64,000 nucleotides of DNA from a bacterium (GTDB lineage: Bacteria; Planctomycetota; JAFGQW01): NCBI GenBank assembly GCA_030426805.1, contig JAUHXU010000001.1, forward strand, positions 666,501-730,500, in the 5' to 3' direction. The first letter of the stretch is position 1; each line of letters opens with the position of its first letter. Below the pieces are notes generated by a model. That model had not been told where the DNA came from. It searched no databases and saw nothing but the letters and a program-made list of their open reading frames with translations. A program made the translations under genes and the position numbers. Below, piece by piece: positions 17,767-30,136 of the stretch.

Positions 17767-19001
17767 CCGTCGGCCGGTGCCTTGGCGACGCGATCGATCA
17801 CGACACGATCGGCGCGACGCGGCGAAGCACGCTCGACGGTGAATCGATAGCCGGCCTCCTCCACGACGTCGCCCCGCTTCGGCACGGCCCCCACGCGCTC
17901 GCTGATGAACCCGGACAGCGTCACCGCATCGGTGTCGATCCGCACGTCGAGTTCCTCGAACACCTTGCGCGTCTCGGCGAGTCCACGGCAGATCCACCCG
18001 CCGTTCGGCCCCGCCTGCATCTCGGAGCGTCGGCGGTCGGTCTCGTCCCAGATCTCCCCGACGACCTCTTCGAGCACGTCCTCCATCGTCACGATCCCCT
18101 CGAATCCGCCGTGCTCGTCGACGACGAATGCGAGGTGCCGTTGCTCGTCCTGGAAGCGGCGGAGCAACGTCGGAAGACGCTGTTGTTCCGGAACGATGAT
18201 CGGCTGCTCGAGCAGCGCTTCCCAGTCGATCCGGTCGTGATCCCGGAGGTGGAACAGCAGCCGCTTCGCGAGGACGACCCCGCGCGCGTTGTCGATCTCG
18301 CCGTCGGGCGAGAACGGAAACCGGCTGTGCCCCGACGTGCGGACGATCGCGAGGTTCTCCTCGTCGGTGTTCTGCCCCGACAGCCATGCGACCTCGGTCC
18401 GCGGCAGGAGCACGTCGGACGCGCGCAGCGCCCGCAACTCGGTCACCCCCTCGATCATCCGTGCCATGCCGGGCCGCACGACGCCCTCGGCACGACCCAG
18501 CGCCGCCAGCAATCGGATCTCCTCGAGCGACGTGACCGGCTCACGCTCGCCCGGCTGCAACCAGCGCGAGATCGCCCGCGTGACGACCAGCACCGGTTTC
18601 AGCGCGAACACGAGCACGTTGACGGCCAGCGCGACCGGCGTCGCGAGCGCGTTCGCGAACGAGATCCCGAGCGTCTTCGGGATGATCTCGGTCAACAGCA
18701 GCACCGCGACCGTGAAGACGATCGAGAAGATCCACAGCGTCGACGGATCGAACGCCTCGCCATAGGTCGCGCCGGCGACCGCGGCGCCGATCGTGTGCGC
18801 GATCGTGTTCAGGATCAGGATCGCCGCGATCGGCACGTCCATCTCCTGCTTGAAGCGCTCGAGGATCTTGCCGGCGGTCGAGCCCTCCTCGCTGAGCGCC
18901 TTCACACGCGCATGCCCGAGGCTCAGCAGCACCGACTCGAAGATCGAACACAGAAACGAGACGACGAGCGCCGTCGAGACGGCCAGGACGAAAACGAACA
19001 T
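17763..19001 (-). CDS. CNNM/CorC-family membrane protein with CBS pair
   Basis: A 412-residue protein. The N-terminal DUF21/CNNM transmembrane domain (residues 1-140) has SxxES-like CSIFESVLLS and LTEIIPKTLG. A CBS pair comes next (about 200-320, DVLLPRTEVAWLS and FVVDEHGGFEGIVTMEDVLEEVVGEI), then a CorC_HlyC C-terminal domain. The family is linked to magnesium or cobalt efflux and is often annotated as hemolysin C-like. It starts with a short hydrophobic segment without a separate signal peptide. It is the first gene of a run with the RNA methyltransferase and perhaps the glycosyltransferase. Confidence 0.9.
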   Translation of the reverse strand: MFVFVLAVSTALVVSFLCSIFESVLLSLGHARVKALSEEGSTAGKILERFKQEMDVPIAAILILNTIAHTIGAAVAGATYGEAFDPSTLWIFSIVFTVAVLLLTEIIPKTLGISFANALATPVALAVNVLVFALKPVLVVTRAISRWLQPGEREPVTSLEEIRLLAALGRAEGVVRPGMARMIEGVTELRALRASDVLLPRTEVAWLSGQNTDEENLAIVRTSGHSRFPFSPDGEIDNARGVVLAKRLLFHLRDHDRIDWEALLEQPIIVPEQQRLPTLLRRFQDEQRHLAFVVDEHGGFEGIVTMEDVLEEVVGEIWDETDRRRSEMQAGPNGGWICRGLAETRKVFEELDVRIDTDAVTLSGFISERVGAVPKRGDVVEEAGYRFTVERASPRRADRVVIDRVAKAPADG

Positions 19002-19029
19002 CGGACTCCGAGCGGGTTGCGTCGAGGGT

Positions 19030-20457
19030 CTACTTGACCACCGGGACGATCGCGTTGGTCAGGTCGTTGCCGACCAGGGCTTGCATGGATAGCACGGTCG
19101 GCGACGGAACACCGCCGGGAATCGGGATCGTCACGAGTTGCACGCCGATCGACGGGATCGGCGGGGCCGTCTGGACGAAGAACGGCGCGGGCAGGTACCA
19201 GTCGCCGTAGCCGGGAATCGCGACCGGCGGTCGCAAGAGCGTCGGATTCGGGCTGAACGCCCAGTGCACGGAACTGTTCGGCGCGCCGACGGCCTTCAGG
19301 TGCGCGACACCGCCCGGCGCGAGTCGGCCGGTCAGGTAGAGGTGCGGATGGAATTCGTCGGCGCCGATGTCGGGGGCCGCGCCACTCGTACGAGGATCGC
19401 CTTCGTCGTCGCCCGGCGGCATCGGGGCGTACGTCGTTCCCGCGTCGCGACACGGCGAGTCGTACCGTAGGTGGAAGTCGCCGTTGATCCGGTCGACCAT
19501 CTTCGAATCGACATCGATATTGCCCATGCCCGGCGAGCCCCCTTCGATGTTGCTGTAGGTCGCGTTGTGCGCGAAGAGCTGCTGGCGGTTGCCACGGACG
19601 ATGCAGTTGACGAGCGTGCCGGTCCACGTGTACGAACCGAACTGGGCGTTGTCGACGATCGTGTTGTTCGCGATGAACGCGGTGTGCGTGATGCCGTTCG
19701 CCTGGTTCTGCGCGATGACGTTGTTTGCCACGAGGCCATTCGTCTTCACCGCCGCGAGATCGAGCCCCCAGCGATCGATCCGGTTGTGCATGATGCGATT
19801 GCCGATGATCAACCCGCCGCCGTGGATCGCGATCCCGCCCGATGGGCTTCCGATCGATCGTGAGCAAGACGGAAACGGGCCGCAGGCCAACCGGTCGCCG
19901 AGGCCGACCAATTCGTTCGCCGTGATCTCGTTGCCCTCGATCACGGCTCCCGGCCCGGCGTAAATGCCAGCGCCTTCGGCGTAGCCGTATTGGGCCATCT
20001 GCTTGTAGTCGATTCGGTTTCCGGTAATCACGTTGCCGACGATGTGAACCGCCGCGGGCGCATAGACACCGCCGCCCCGCACCGGTTCGAACAGCCCCTG
20101 GTTCGCGTACGTGCAACCGAACCCGGAGCACTGCTGGAACGTGCCCGGATCGACCATCCCCGACCCGTTGCGGATCGTGAACCCCTCGAGGCGGATGCCG
20201 GCCGCGGTCAGCATGAAGACGGGACCGCGGCGCTGGCCGTCGACCACCGTGAGCTTCGGCCCGCGATCGCTGCGGATCGTGATCGGTCGTGCGCAGACAA
20301 CGTTCTCGAAGTAGGTGCCCGGCCCGACGGCGACGATGTCGGAAGGGGCCGCCGCCGACACGGCAGCTTGGATCGTCGGATAATTCAGCGGCACGCGATG
20401 CACCTGTTGGGCAACCCCGTGGGCCGCGATCACGACGACAAGCACGACTGCACGCAT
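19030..20457 (-). CDS. Secreted right-handed parallel beta-helix protein
   Basis: A 475-residue protein with a short signal peptide ending HGVAQQ. It then reads VPLNYPTIQAAVSAAAPSDIVAVGPGTYFENVV, the standard opening of DUF1565/NosD-type beta-helix proteins. Many short turns follow with G-N-x-I-x-x-N repeats (VGNVITGNRI, EGNEITANEL, ANNVIAQNQANG, ANNTIVDNA). The DIGADEFH segment closes the helix. A C-terminal module follows, rich in Pro and aliphatic residues and resembling those of neighbouring secreted proteins. It probably binds or cleaves a polysaccharide at the surface; no catalytic residues can be assigned. It has its own promoter at 20494-20522. Confidence 0.82.
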   Translation of the reverse strand: MRAVVLVVVIAAHGVAQQVHRVPLNYPTIQAAVSAAAPSDIVAVGPGTYFENVVCARPITIRSDRGPKLTVVDGQRRGPVFMLTAAGIRLEGFTIRNGSGMVDPGTFQQCSGFGCTYANQGLFEPVRGGGVYAPAAVHIVGNVITGNRIDYKQMAQYGYAEGAGIYAGPGAVIEGNEITANELVGLGDRLACGPFPSCSRSIGSPSGGIAIHGGGLIIGNRIMHNRIDRWGLDLAAVKTNGLVANNVIAQNQANGITHTAFIANNTIVDNAQFGSYTWTGTLVNCIVRGNRQQLFAHNATYSNIEGGSPGMGNIDVDSKMVDRINGDFHLRYDSPCRDAGTTYAPMPPGDDEGDPRTSGAAPDIGADEFHPHLYLTGRLAPGGVAHLKAVGAPNSSVHWAFSPNPTLLRPPVAIPGYGDWYLPAPFFVQTAPPIPSIGVQLVTIPIPGGVPSPTVLSMQALVGNDLTNAIVPVVK

Positions 20458-20493
20458 CGATTGTTCTCCTTGCTCCGCTCCGAGCCCGCCCGG

Positions 20494-20522
20494 ACTGTAT
20501 CCGGGCCCGATCCACTGGTAAA
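20494..20522 (-). promoter_or_regulatory. Candidate sigma70-type promoter of the beta-helix gene
   Basis: The minus strand reads TTTACC (20517-20522), 17 bp, TACAGT (20494-20499). The predicted start is near 20487, and AAGGAG precedes the start codon. Confidence 0.5.
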
Positions 20523-20667
20523 GGGACGCGCGACGTCGCCGCGACGTCGCATCGGCCACGGATTTCCGTCGCAATCGGCGCGAATCGCCCATTCCGCCTC
20601 CCGGCATGCCCTTTGCTACTCTTCGTATGACGCCGATGCGCCCCCGGCGGCGAAGGAGGAACACCCG

Positions 20668-23304
<2,637 letters not shown>

Positions 23305-23320
23305 GGAGTATCATGCGGGG

Positions 23321-24304
23321 GTGAAACGCCCCTGGATCCTGTGGGTGCTCGTCGCCGCGAGCGCGAGCACCCTGCTTCTCACGTGGCCGCTGTGGCAGTC
23401 GCGCGCGCAACCACCGGTGCTTCCGGCATGGGCGCTGCTCGCGCACGTCGACTTCGGCGCGACGCTGCTCGTCACGCTCGCGCTCACCGCGTGGCGGCCG
23501 CGCATCGGCGCGTGCACTCACGCGGCCCTGCTCGCGCTCGCGTGCGTCGGCGATCAATGCCGGCTCCAGCCGCAACAGGGGTCGCTCGCGATCCTGCTCG
23601 TCGGCGTCACGACCGCGCCGGCGCTGGCGCGTGCGCACCTGATCGCCCTCTGGTGCTTCGCCGGCGCGCACAAGCTGCTGAGCACCGGCTACCGCGCCCG
23701 AGGCGGCGAGTGGCTGCTCGGCACGCTCGGGATCGACGCGTCGGCCGGGATCGCGTCCGCGATCGGGATCGCCGCGGCCGTACTCGAGGTCGCGCTCGCC
23801 GTTGCCGTCGTCGTGCCGCGAACCCGGCGCGTCGCAGCGTGGTGCGGCGCGGGAGCGCACACCGCGATCGCCGTGTTTCTGATCGCCGTCGCCGAGCGCA
23901 ATCCCGCGGTCTGGGCGTGGAACGGTGCGCTCGCGGCGGCGAGCGTCGCGCTCTTCCTACCGTGGCGGGATGCGCCCATCGCGGCGTTTCGCCGCCTCTC
24001 GATCGCGACGCGCGCCGCCGTGCTCGTCGTTCTCGTCTCGCCGGTGGGCTTCTACCTCGGCCTCGTCGACGCATTCCTCGCGCATTGCCTGTATGCTGAC
24101 AACACGCCTCGCGCGATGTGGATCGACCGCGACGGCGGGATCCGGCGCGTCGACGAACTGCCGTCCCTGCGCGTCTACCTGCCGCCCGAACCGCGGCTGT
24201 TCCACGCGTGGTTCGACGCGCACGCGCGCCCCGGCGATCGGATGGTCGTGATCGACGAGAACTGGTGGGCTCCCCGCCGCGAGAGGATCCACGCCCGTGA
24301 GTGA
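23321..24304 (+). CDS. Multi-pass membrane protein, possibly HTTM/DoxX-like
   Basis: A 327-residue protein with about eight hydrophobic segments. A central FAGAHKLLSTGYRARGGEWLLGTLG resembles the loop of HTTM/DoxX-type membrane proteins. The last 70 residues are soluble and include LPPEPRLFHAWFDAHARPGD. Start GTG 23321 lies 12 bases after AAGGAG at the end of clpB, so readthrough transcription is likely. The end overlaps the following HEAT gene by eight bases. The function is unknown. Confidence 0.7.
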   Translation: MKRPWILWVLVAASASTLLLTWPLWQSRAQPPVLPAWALLAHVDFGATLLVTLALTAWRPRIGACTHAALLALACVGDQCRLQPQQGSLAILLVGVTTAPALARAHLIALWCFAGAHKLLSTGYRARGGEWLLGTLGIDASAGIASAIGIAAAVLEVALAVAVVVPRTRRVAAWCGAGAHTAIAVFLIAVAERNPAVWAWNGALAAASVALFLPWRDAPIAAFRRLSIATRAAVLVVLVSPVGFYLGLVDAFLAHCLYADNTPRAMWIDRDGGIRRVDELPSLRVYLPPEPRLFHAWFDAHARPGDRMVVIDENWWAPRRERIHARE

Positions 24305-25859
24305 ACGCATCGCCGCCGCGCTCTTCGCGTGCGTCGTCGCGACCGCGGTGCCGGCGCAGATCATGCCGGACTTCCGCGACGAGGTGGCGTCCTATCAAGC
24401 GCTACTCGACAGCAGCGACCCGGTCGCTCGACTCCGCGCAGCGAAGGGCCTGCTGGAGCGTGCTCGGGCGACGTTCCCGACATTCGGCCGTGCCTCCGAG
24501 CGGGACCTCGACAAAGCCGTCGCGACCCTGCATCGCGCGATCCGCGAGGGCGACGCAGCGATGCGTCTCGACGCGGCAGCGACGCTGATGCGTGTCGGCC
24601 GCGACAACGTCACGTCGAGGCGCGTAGTGGTCGAGGCACTCTACGGCGACTCCACCGACCACCGTGTGAGTGCCGCCGAGGCGCTACTCGGCCGTGACCT
24701 CCGGGTGGTCGGGGCCCACCGGGCACTCGGAGATGCGCTCCGCATCGGTCCGGACGCGCTGCGCTTGCAGGCCGTCCACATCCTCCGCAACCGCGACGAT
24801 CGGCGCGATCGCGGCGAGACACTCGCGATCCCGGTGCTCGAGCGCGCGCTCGGCGACGCGTCGGCCGACGTGCGGGCGGTCGCAGCGACGACGCTCCTCG
24901 CCGTCGGTGAGAACGGACCGCGCTACGACGCGACGCGTCGATCCGCGGCACTCGCCGTCGCGAAGACGCTTCTCGACGCCGCCCCGGATCGCGTGAAGTC
25001 GCTCGCGGTCGGCGCGGTCACCGGCCTGTACGGCGGACGCCTGCCGAGCGACGTCATTCCATTCCTGAACGCGGTGCTCGAACGCGACCCGACGCCGCGC
25101 GAACGTTGGCGGCGGCAGGCGGCGATCGCGGCACTCGGCCGCACGCCGCCAGGCACCGGCGCCGAACGCGTGCTCGTCGACCTGCTGGAACGCGCGACGG
25201 TCGCCGACGGCATCGCGATCGTCCGGGCGCTCGTCGAGGTGCACCCGCCGACCGATGCGGCGTGGCCCCACACCGAGCGCGCCGCCGAAGCGGTCCACGC
25301 CGGCCTGGCGAGTGCGGACTCCGCCGACGTCGAGGGCGCGACGCGGGCGATGCACGCGCTCGGCCCTGCAGCCGTACGGTTCGTGCCGGTGTTGACCGCC
25401 CGGCTCGCGCCGTTGGTCGAGGGCGAAGACCATCTGGTCGGTGACCCCGCCATCGTGACGCTCGCCCGGATCGGTCCGGCCGCAGACGAGGCACTCCCGA
25501 CACTGCGGGCCCTGGCGACCACGGGCAACCGCGACGCGATGCTTGCCGTCGCGCGGATCGCACCCGACGACGCCGCGCCGTGGATCCGGCGGTGGCTCCT
25601 CGCCGTTCCCGCTGCCGATCTGATGATGCCGAGCGACCTCGCACGGACGATCCCGCCCGCGCAGCTGCTTGCGCACACGACCGACGCGGATCCGGACGTC
25701 CGCAGCACCGCGTTCGCCGCGATCGGCGAGCTCGACCCACCGGCGAAACGCACGGTCGTCGCGGCCGCGATCGCGCGAGGGCTTCGGGACGAACACGAAC
25801 GCGTGCGCGCAGCCGCGGCCGCGCTCGACGGCGCCCTGGGCGAGGAGAAGCGACAGTGA
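24297..25859 (+). CDS. Secreted HEAT-repeat protein, copy 1
   Basis: A 520-residue protein with a signal peptide ending PAQ, then IMPDFRDEVASYQALL. About ten HEAT-like helical repeats follow, with VRLRAA/VRAVAA signatures (DPVARLRAAKGLLE, MRLDAAATLMRVG, ASADVRAVAATTLLAVG, DADPDVRSTAFAAIGEL, DEHERVRAAAAALDGALG). It starts at GTG 24297 and overlaps the next gene by GTGA. The following gene has the same length and order of repeats, so this is a tandem duplication. The repeats suggest a protein-protein scaffold outside the cytoplasm. No enzymatic motif is seen. Confidence 0.8.
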   Translation: MSERIAAALFACVVATAVPAQIMPDFRDEVASYQALLDSSDPVARLRAAKGLLERARATFPTFGRASERDLDKAVATLHRAIREGDAAMRLDAAATLMRVGRDNVTSRRVVVEALYGDSTDHRVSAAEALLGRDLRVVGAHRALGDALRIGPDALRLQAVHILRNRDDRRDRGETLAIPVLERALGDASADVRAVAATTLLAVGENGPRYDATRRSAALAVAKTLLDAAPDRVKSLAVGAVTGLYGGRLPSDVIPFLNAVLERDPTPRERWRRQAAIAALGRTPPGTGAERVLVDLLERATVADGIAIVRALVEVHPPTDAAWPHTERAAEAVHAGLASADSADVEGATRAMHALGPAAVRFVPVLTARLAPLVEGEDHLVGDPAIVTLARIGPAADEALPTLRALATTGNRDAMLAVARIAPDDAAPWIRRWLLAVPAADLMMPSDLARTIPPAQLLAHTTDADPDVRSTAFAAIGELDPPAKRTVVAAAIARGLRDEHERVRAAAAALDGALGEEKRQ

Positions 25860-27418
25860 ACACCCGCACACGACCGGGCCGCATCAGCGCGGCGCTCATC
25901 GCATCGCTCGTCGTCGCGCCCATGCTCCCAGCGCAGATCATGCCCGACTGGAACGCCGAGCTGCGCGAACTGAAGTCCCTGCTCGGAAGCGACGACGCCG
26001 CCGTGCGCCTGCGCGCCGCGAAGGGCGTGATGCGCTTCGTCGGTTCGTCGCTGCCCGAACTCCGGATCGGCCCGCCCCCATTCAAGCGCGCCGAGGCGGT
26101 GCTCCGAGAGGCGATGGCCAGCGCCGATCCCTCGGTCCGGCTCGACGCGGCGAGGACACTCGTACGTGCCGGCTACGCCGACAGCACGTCGCGCGAGATC
26201 GTCCGCAAATCGCTCGTCAACGGGCCGATGAAGGATCGCGCCGAATCCGCGAGTGCGTTGCTGGCACGGGACGTCGACGTCGACGCGGCGCTCGTCGCGC
26301 TCGGCAACGTCGCGAGCGGGTCCGACGCCGAAGCGCGGGTGACCGCCGTCGTCGCGCTACGCGACCGGGATCGGCGGCGCGGACGCGGCGAGCCGGCCGC
26401 GACACAACTGCTCCGCCGCGCGCTCGTGGACCCGACCGAGGATGTTCGGATCTGCGCCGTCTCGACGCTGCTGGAGACACGCGACGGGATCTGCTGGTAC
26501 GACGCGGCCACGCGGGCGGACGCGCTCGCGGTCGCGACGCGGCTACTCGAGCGCGGGAGTCGGCGCGGCTCGACGCTCGCGATCAGCGCGGTCCTCGTCG
26601 ACGACACCGCGCCGCTTCCGCCCGACGCCGTGCCGTTCCTGACCCTCGTGCTCCGCAAGACGGACTTTGGCGACTCGTGGCAGCACCGCGACGCGATCAA
26701 GGGTCTCGGGCGCACACCACCGGGCGCCGGCGCCGAAGCCACGCTCCTCCAAGCGCTGCCGCGGATGGCCCTGCCGGAACGCATCGCGATCATCGATTCC
26801 CTCGTGCGTCTCGATCCGCCGAAGACCGCGGAATGGCGGCACGCGGCATCGGCCGAAGCGGTCCTGCGCGACGCGCTCGACGGCGACGATCACCTCGCCG
26901 AGATGGCCGCGCACGCGACGATCGGGACGTTGGGTCCGGCCGCCGCCCCGTTCGTCGATGCCCTCGTCGACCTTCTCGACCGCGCCACGCACAGCAATCC
27001 GGTGTTGACGCTCACCGCGATCGGCCCGCCGGCGCGGCCGGCGCTGCCCCGACTCCGACAGTTGGCGGAGCAAGGGCGGCGCGACGCGCCGTGGGCGATC
27101 GCCGCGATCGCGCCAGACGAAGCAGCCCGGTGGATTCGCGCATGGCTCGCAGCCTACCGACCGGAGCGACGAACCTACCAGGACCTCGAACCGATGCAGA
27201 CAATCGGTTCGGACCGCGCCGCTCGCACGCTCCTCGTGCACACGACCGACGACGACATCGACGTCCGCCACAACGCGTTCAAGGCGCTGGCGGTGCTCGA
27301 GCCGCCGATCGATCGCACGGTCGTCGCGGCCGCGATCACGCGAGGTCTCCGGGACGAAGACGCGCGCGTGCGCGCGGCCGCGGCGGCGCTCAGCGACGCG
27401 CTTCGAGCACGAGATTGA
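25856..27418 (+). CDS. Secreted HEAT-repeat protein, copy 2
   Basis: A 520-residue paralogue of the preceding gene with exactly the same length. A signal peptide ending LPAQ is followed by IMPDWNAELRELKSLL. HEAT signatures are AAVRLRAAKGVMR, VRLDAARTLVRAG, TEDVRICAVSTLLE, DDIDVRHNAFKALAVLEPP and ARVRAAAAALSDAL. The start GTG overlaps the previous stop by four bases. The 3' ends of the two copies (about 25737-25800 and 27299-27362) are still clearly alike at DNA level. The 3' end overlaps the convergent methyltransferase gene by 29 bp. Confidence 0.8.
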   Translation: MNTRTRPGRISAALIASLVVAPMLPAQIMPDWNAELRELKSLLGSDDAAVRLRAAKGVMRFVGSSLPELRIGPPPFKRAEAVLREAMASADPSVRLDAARTLVRAGYADSTSREIVRKSLVNGPMKDRAESASALLARDVDVDAALVALGNVASGSDAEARVTAVVALRDRDRRRGRGEPAATQLLRRALVDPTEDVRICAVSTLLETRDGICWYDAATRADALAVATRLLERGSRRGSTLAISAVLVDDTAPLPPDAVPFLTLVLRKTDFGDSWQHRDAIKGLGRTPPGAGAEATLLQALPRMALPERIAIIDSLVRLDPPKTAEWRHAASAEAVLRDALDGDDHLAEMAAHATIGTLGPAAAPFVDALVDLLDRATHSNPVLTLTAIGPPARPALPRLRQLAEQGRRDAPWAIAAIAPDEAARWIRAWLAAYRPERRTYQDLEPMQTIGSDRAARTLLVHTTDDDIDVRHNAFKALAVLEPPIDRTVVAAAITRGLRDEDARVRAAAAALSDALRARD

Positions 27419-28454
27419 ACGGCGTCTCGGTGACGCGGTCGAACGACGCGAAGCCGGCGCCGTCGACGACGACCTCGCGCAGCGTCCGCTCGCCCGCCTG
27501 GGCGCCGAGTGCCGCGCCGGTCTCCTGCGCGAGCGACGTCGGCACGCACACCATCGTCGACGCGGAGTAGTAGAGCCGGCCGACCGGGTTCAGGTTGTCG
27601 ACGAGCGCGTCGCCGGCCATCGGCTCGACGATCATGCAGCGCCCGCCGTCGCGCAGCGCGTCGCGGACGCGCGTCATGCCGCCCACCGGGTCGCCCATGT
27701 CGTGCAGGCAGTCGAACAGCGTGATGAAGTCGTACTTGCCCTCGATCCCCTTCGCGGGCGCGACCTCGAACCGGAGGTTGTCGAGTCCGAGCGGGGCCGC
27801 GTGCTCCCGCGCCGCGTCGATCGACGCCTCGTGGAAGTCGAAGCCGACGAAGCGCGAGTTCGGAAACGCCTCGGCCATGATCGCGGTCGTGATGCCGTGG
27901 CCGCAGCCGACGTCGGCGACGTCGATCCCGCGCTCGAGCGCCGCGACGAGCCCGTCCAACGCCGGCAGCCACTGCTGCACGAGGTGGTTGCGGTAGCCGG
28001 GTCGGAAGAAGCGGGCGACCGCGCACGACAAGCACTCGGTCTGGTCGCCCCACGCGACGCCGTCGCCGGTGCGGAACGCGTCGCGCACCTCGGGCTCGTT
28101 GCGCGCGAAGGCCGCCGCGGCGCCGAACGCCGGTGCGAGGTAGAACGGGCTCTCCGAATCGGCAAACACGAACGCCTGCTCGGGGGTCAGCTCGAACGTC
28201 TCGGTCGACGCGTCGTAACGGACGTAGCCCGACGCCGCCTGCGCGCTCAGCCACTCGCGCAGGTAGCGCGGGGCGAGGCCGGTCACGTCCGCGAGCGCCT
28301 CGACGCTGCACGGACCGGCGTCGCGCAACGCGCGGTAGATGCCGAGGCGTTCGCCGATCTGAACGAGCGGCACGCTGTAGGCGCCGCCGAGGTCGCCGAG
28401 CACGGAGCCGACGAGGTCGTGCAAACGGGTTTCGTCGATCGTCAGGGTGGTCAT
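27390..28454 (-). CDS. SAM-dependent methyltransferase with N-terminal winged helix (Rv2258c-like)
   Basis: A 354-residue protein. Residues 20-95 form a winged-helix dimerisation domain (RLGIYRALRDAGPCSVEALADVTGLAPRYLREWL). The class I methyltransferase core follows: DVADVGCGHGITTAIMAEAFPNSRFVGFDFHEASI, FDCLHDMGDPVGGMTRVRDALRDGGRCMIVEPM. This layout is that of small-molecule methyltransferases such as the Rv2258c group. The substrate is unknown. ATG 28454 is used; a longer upstream frame reads into the intergenic DNA. Confidence 0.85.
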   Translation of the reverse strand: MTTLTIDETRLHDLVGSVLGDLGGAYSVPLVQIGERLGIYRALRDAGPCSVEALADVTGLAPRYLREWLSAQAASGYVRYDASTETFELTPEQAFVFADSESPFYLAPAFGAAAAFARNEPEVRDAFRTGDGVAWGDQTECLSCAVARFFRPGYRNHLVQQWLPALDGLVAALERGIDVADVGCGHGITTAIMAEAFPNSRFVGFDFHEASIDAAREHAAPLGLDNLRFEVAPAKGIEGKYDFITLFDCLHDMGDPVGGMTRVRDALRDGGRCMIVEPMAGDALVDNLNPVGRLYYSASTMVCVPTSLAQETGAALGAQAGERTLREVVVDGAGFASFDRVTETPFNLVLEARR

Positions 28455-28538
28455 CGGGTGTCTCCCATGGGTTCGGGTCCGACGACTCGTCGCCTTCGGC
28501 ATCGTCGTTTCCGACAAAAACTCGACGGTCGGTGCACG

Positions 28539-28567
28539 TTGCGGGAGCGGACCCCTCGGGCTACACT
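28539..28567 (+). promoter_or_regulatory. Candidate sigma70-type promoter of the Kelch-like gene
   Basis: TTGCGG (28539-28544), 17 bp, TACACT (28562-28567). The predicted start is near 28574, with ACAGGAG ahead of ATG 28597. Confidence 0.5.
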
Positions 28568-28596
28568 CCCAGCAGTCCCGAGGACAGGAGTCCCAG

Positions 28597-29970
28597 ATGC
28601 GACAATTTGGGTCGTTCGTCGCTGCGTCGTGCTTCTCGCTCCTGCTCGCCGCTGACGCTGCGTGGGCCCAGCGGCTCCCGCCGCCTCCGATACCGACCGT
28701 GCATGTGTGGGTCGACGGGGGCGGGGCGATCGGCGAGTCGATTCGGGTGCGCGTCGACTACGCGCCATCGACGACGGTCGCGATCGCGGTCTCGGCCGCT
28801 CAACAGCCTCCGCGGCTCCTGCTCGAACCGCCGGTCGCGCTCCTCGCGCACTCGAGCATCGGCGCGTCCGGTAGCACGACCGCACCGCTCCCCATCCCAC
28901 TGCACACGGGCCTGATCGGGATACTCCTCCATTTCCAAGCGACTGACGTGGCCGTGCCCCGCCTCTCCTGGATCCGCTCGATCCGAATCGCCGACGCCTC
29001 GACGTCGACCTTCCGGCGGCTTGCCTACACTGCGTCCAACGACTCGGCGGCTGTCGGGATCGGCAACGGTCGCTACCTGATCTCGGGGGGCTACACGCCG
29101 CCGCGTCTATCGGACACGGTCTCTCTGGCCGACCTGCAGGCCATGACGGTGCAAGTAGTCGGCCGGCTCGCGATTCCGCGCGACCAACACCGGATGACGC
29201 GATTGCCCGACGGCAACGTATTCGTGACCGGCGGGCTCGGCGCGTCATCGCCGGCGGAGATCTACAACGTCGCGACCAACACATCGACCGTCGTCACGAG
29301 CGTGTCACGGTGGTTCGGCAACGGTGCGATCGTCGGCGTCCGCGACCCGGTCTCCCGGCGCGACTTCGTCGTGATGACGAGCAACCAGCGGAAGCGACCG
29401 GCACTTGTATTCGACGTCGCCGCGCGCACGTCGCGGACGGTCCTGTCCGGCCTCCCCTACTCGCCGTCGGCCGTCGCGCTTCCCGGCACCGGAACGGTCC
29501 TGTTCGCCGGAGGGAGCACGCAGCGACACGGGATCGTGCCGAGCGCGGCGGTCCGACGATTCGATGCGAGGACCGGGACGTTCGGCGCGTGCGGCCGACT
29601 GCAGGTCGCGCGGACCCATGCGTCGATGCTCGCACTCGGGTCGCGATACGTCCTGATCGTCGGAGGCTTCGGCTCTCGCGGTCGACGCGCCGACATGGAA
29701 CTGTTCGACGTAGCGACGTGCACATCCCGGCTCTTGCCAATGCGCCTGTTCCATCCGCGAGTGCAAGCCGTCCTCGCGCGACGACCGAACGGCGACGTGA
29801 TCGTGTGTGGCGGCGAGGCCAGCCGCCTTGCTACGCCGGAAGTCGTACGCCTGAGCGGAGTCGCCCCCATGCGCACCCTATACGACCCGCTCCGCCTGCC
29901 CATCCGCTACACGAGCGACGGATCGACCGTACTCGCCGTCGGCAACGGCTTCCTTCACGTGTTGCCGTGA
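28597..29970 (+). CDS. Secreted Kelch-type beta-propeller protein
   Basis: A 457-residue protein with a signal peptide ending DAAWAQ. Residues 30-140 are an N-terminal beta-sandwich (HVWVDGGGAIGESIRVRVDY...), which looks like the module found at the C-termini of other secreted proteins here. A propeller follows with Kelch-like GG blades (RYLISGGYTPP, NVFVTGGLGASSPAEIYN, VLFAGGSTQRHG, YVLIVGGFGSRGRRADMELFD, VIVCGGEASR). Kelch/galactose-oxidase-like propellers bind carbohydrate or protein. No copper ligands of galactose oxidase can be assigned, so a binding role is more likely. Confidence 0.78.
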   Translation: MRQFGSFVAASCFSLLLAADAAWAQRLPPPPIPTVHVWVDGGGAIGESIRVRVDYAPSTTVAIAVSAAQQPPRLLLEPPVALLAHSSIGASGSTTAPLPIPLHTGLIGILLHFQATDVAVPRLSWIRSIRIADASTSTFRRLAYTASNDSAAVGIGNGRYLISGGYTPPRLSDTVSLADLQAMTVQVVGRLAIPRDQHRMTRLPDGNVFVTGGLGASSPAEIYNVATNTSTVVTSVSRWFGNGAIVGVRDPVSRRDFVVMTSNQRKRPALVFDVAARTSRTVLSGLPYSPSAVALPGTGTVLFAGGSTQRHGIVPSAAVRRFDARTGTFGACGRLQVARTHASMLALGSRYVLIVGGFGSRGRRADMELFDVATCTSRLLPMRLFHPRVQAVLARRPNGDVIVCGGEASRLATPEVVRLSGVAPMRTLYDPLRLPIRYTSDGSTVLAVGNGFLHVLP

Positions 29971-30136
29971 CCGTAGGCTCGGAGGGAGACTCGGTGACGA
30001 TGCGACGGCTGGGAAAAGCCGAGAAAAACCCGGCGCCGCCCACAGCGCTCCAGTAGACTGCACGGCGAAACGGACCGATTCTCGCAGCCGACCGCTCGCT
30101 GCACCCACGCCGACCATCCCCGACCGGAGTCCCGTG

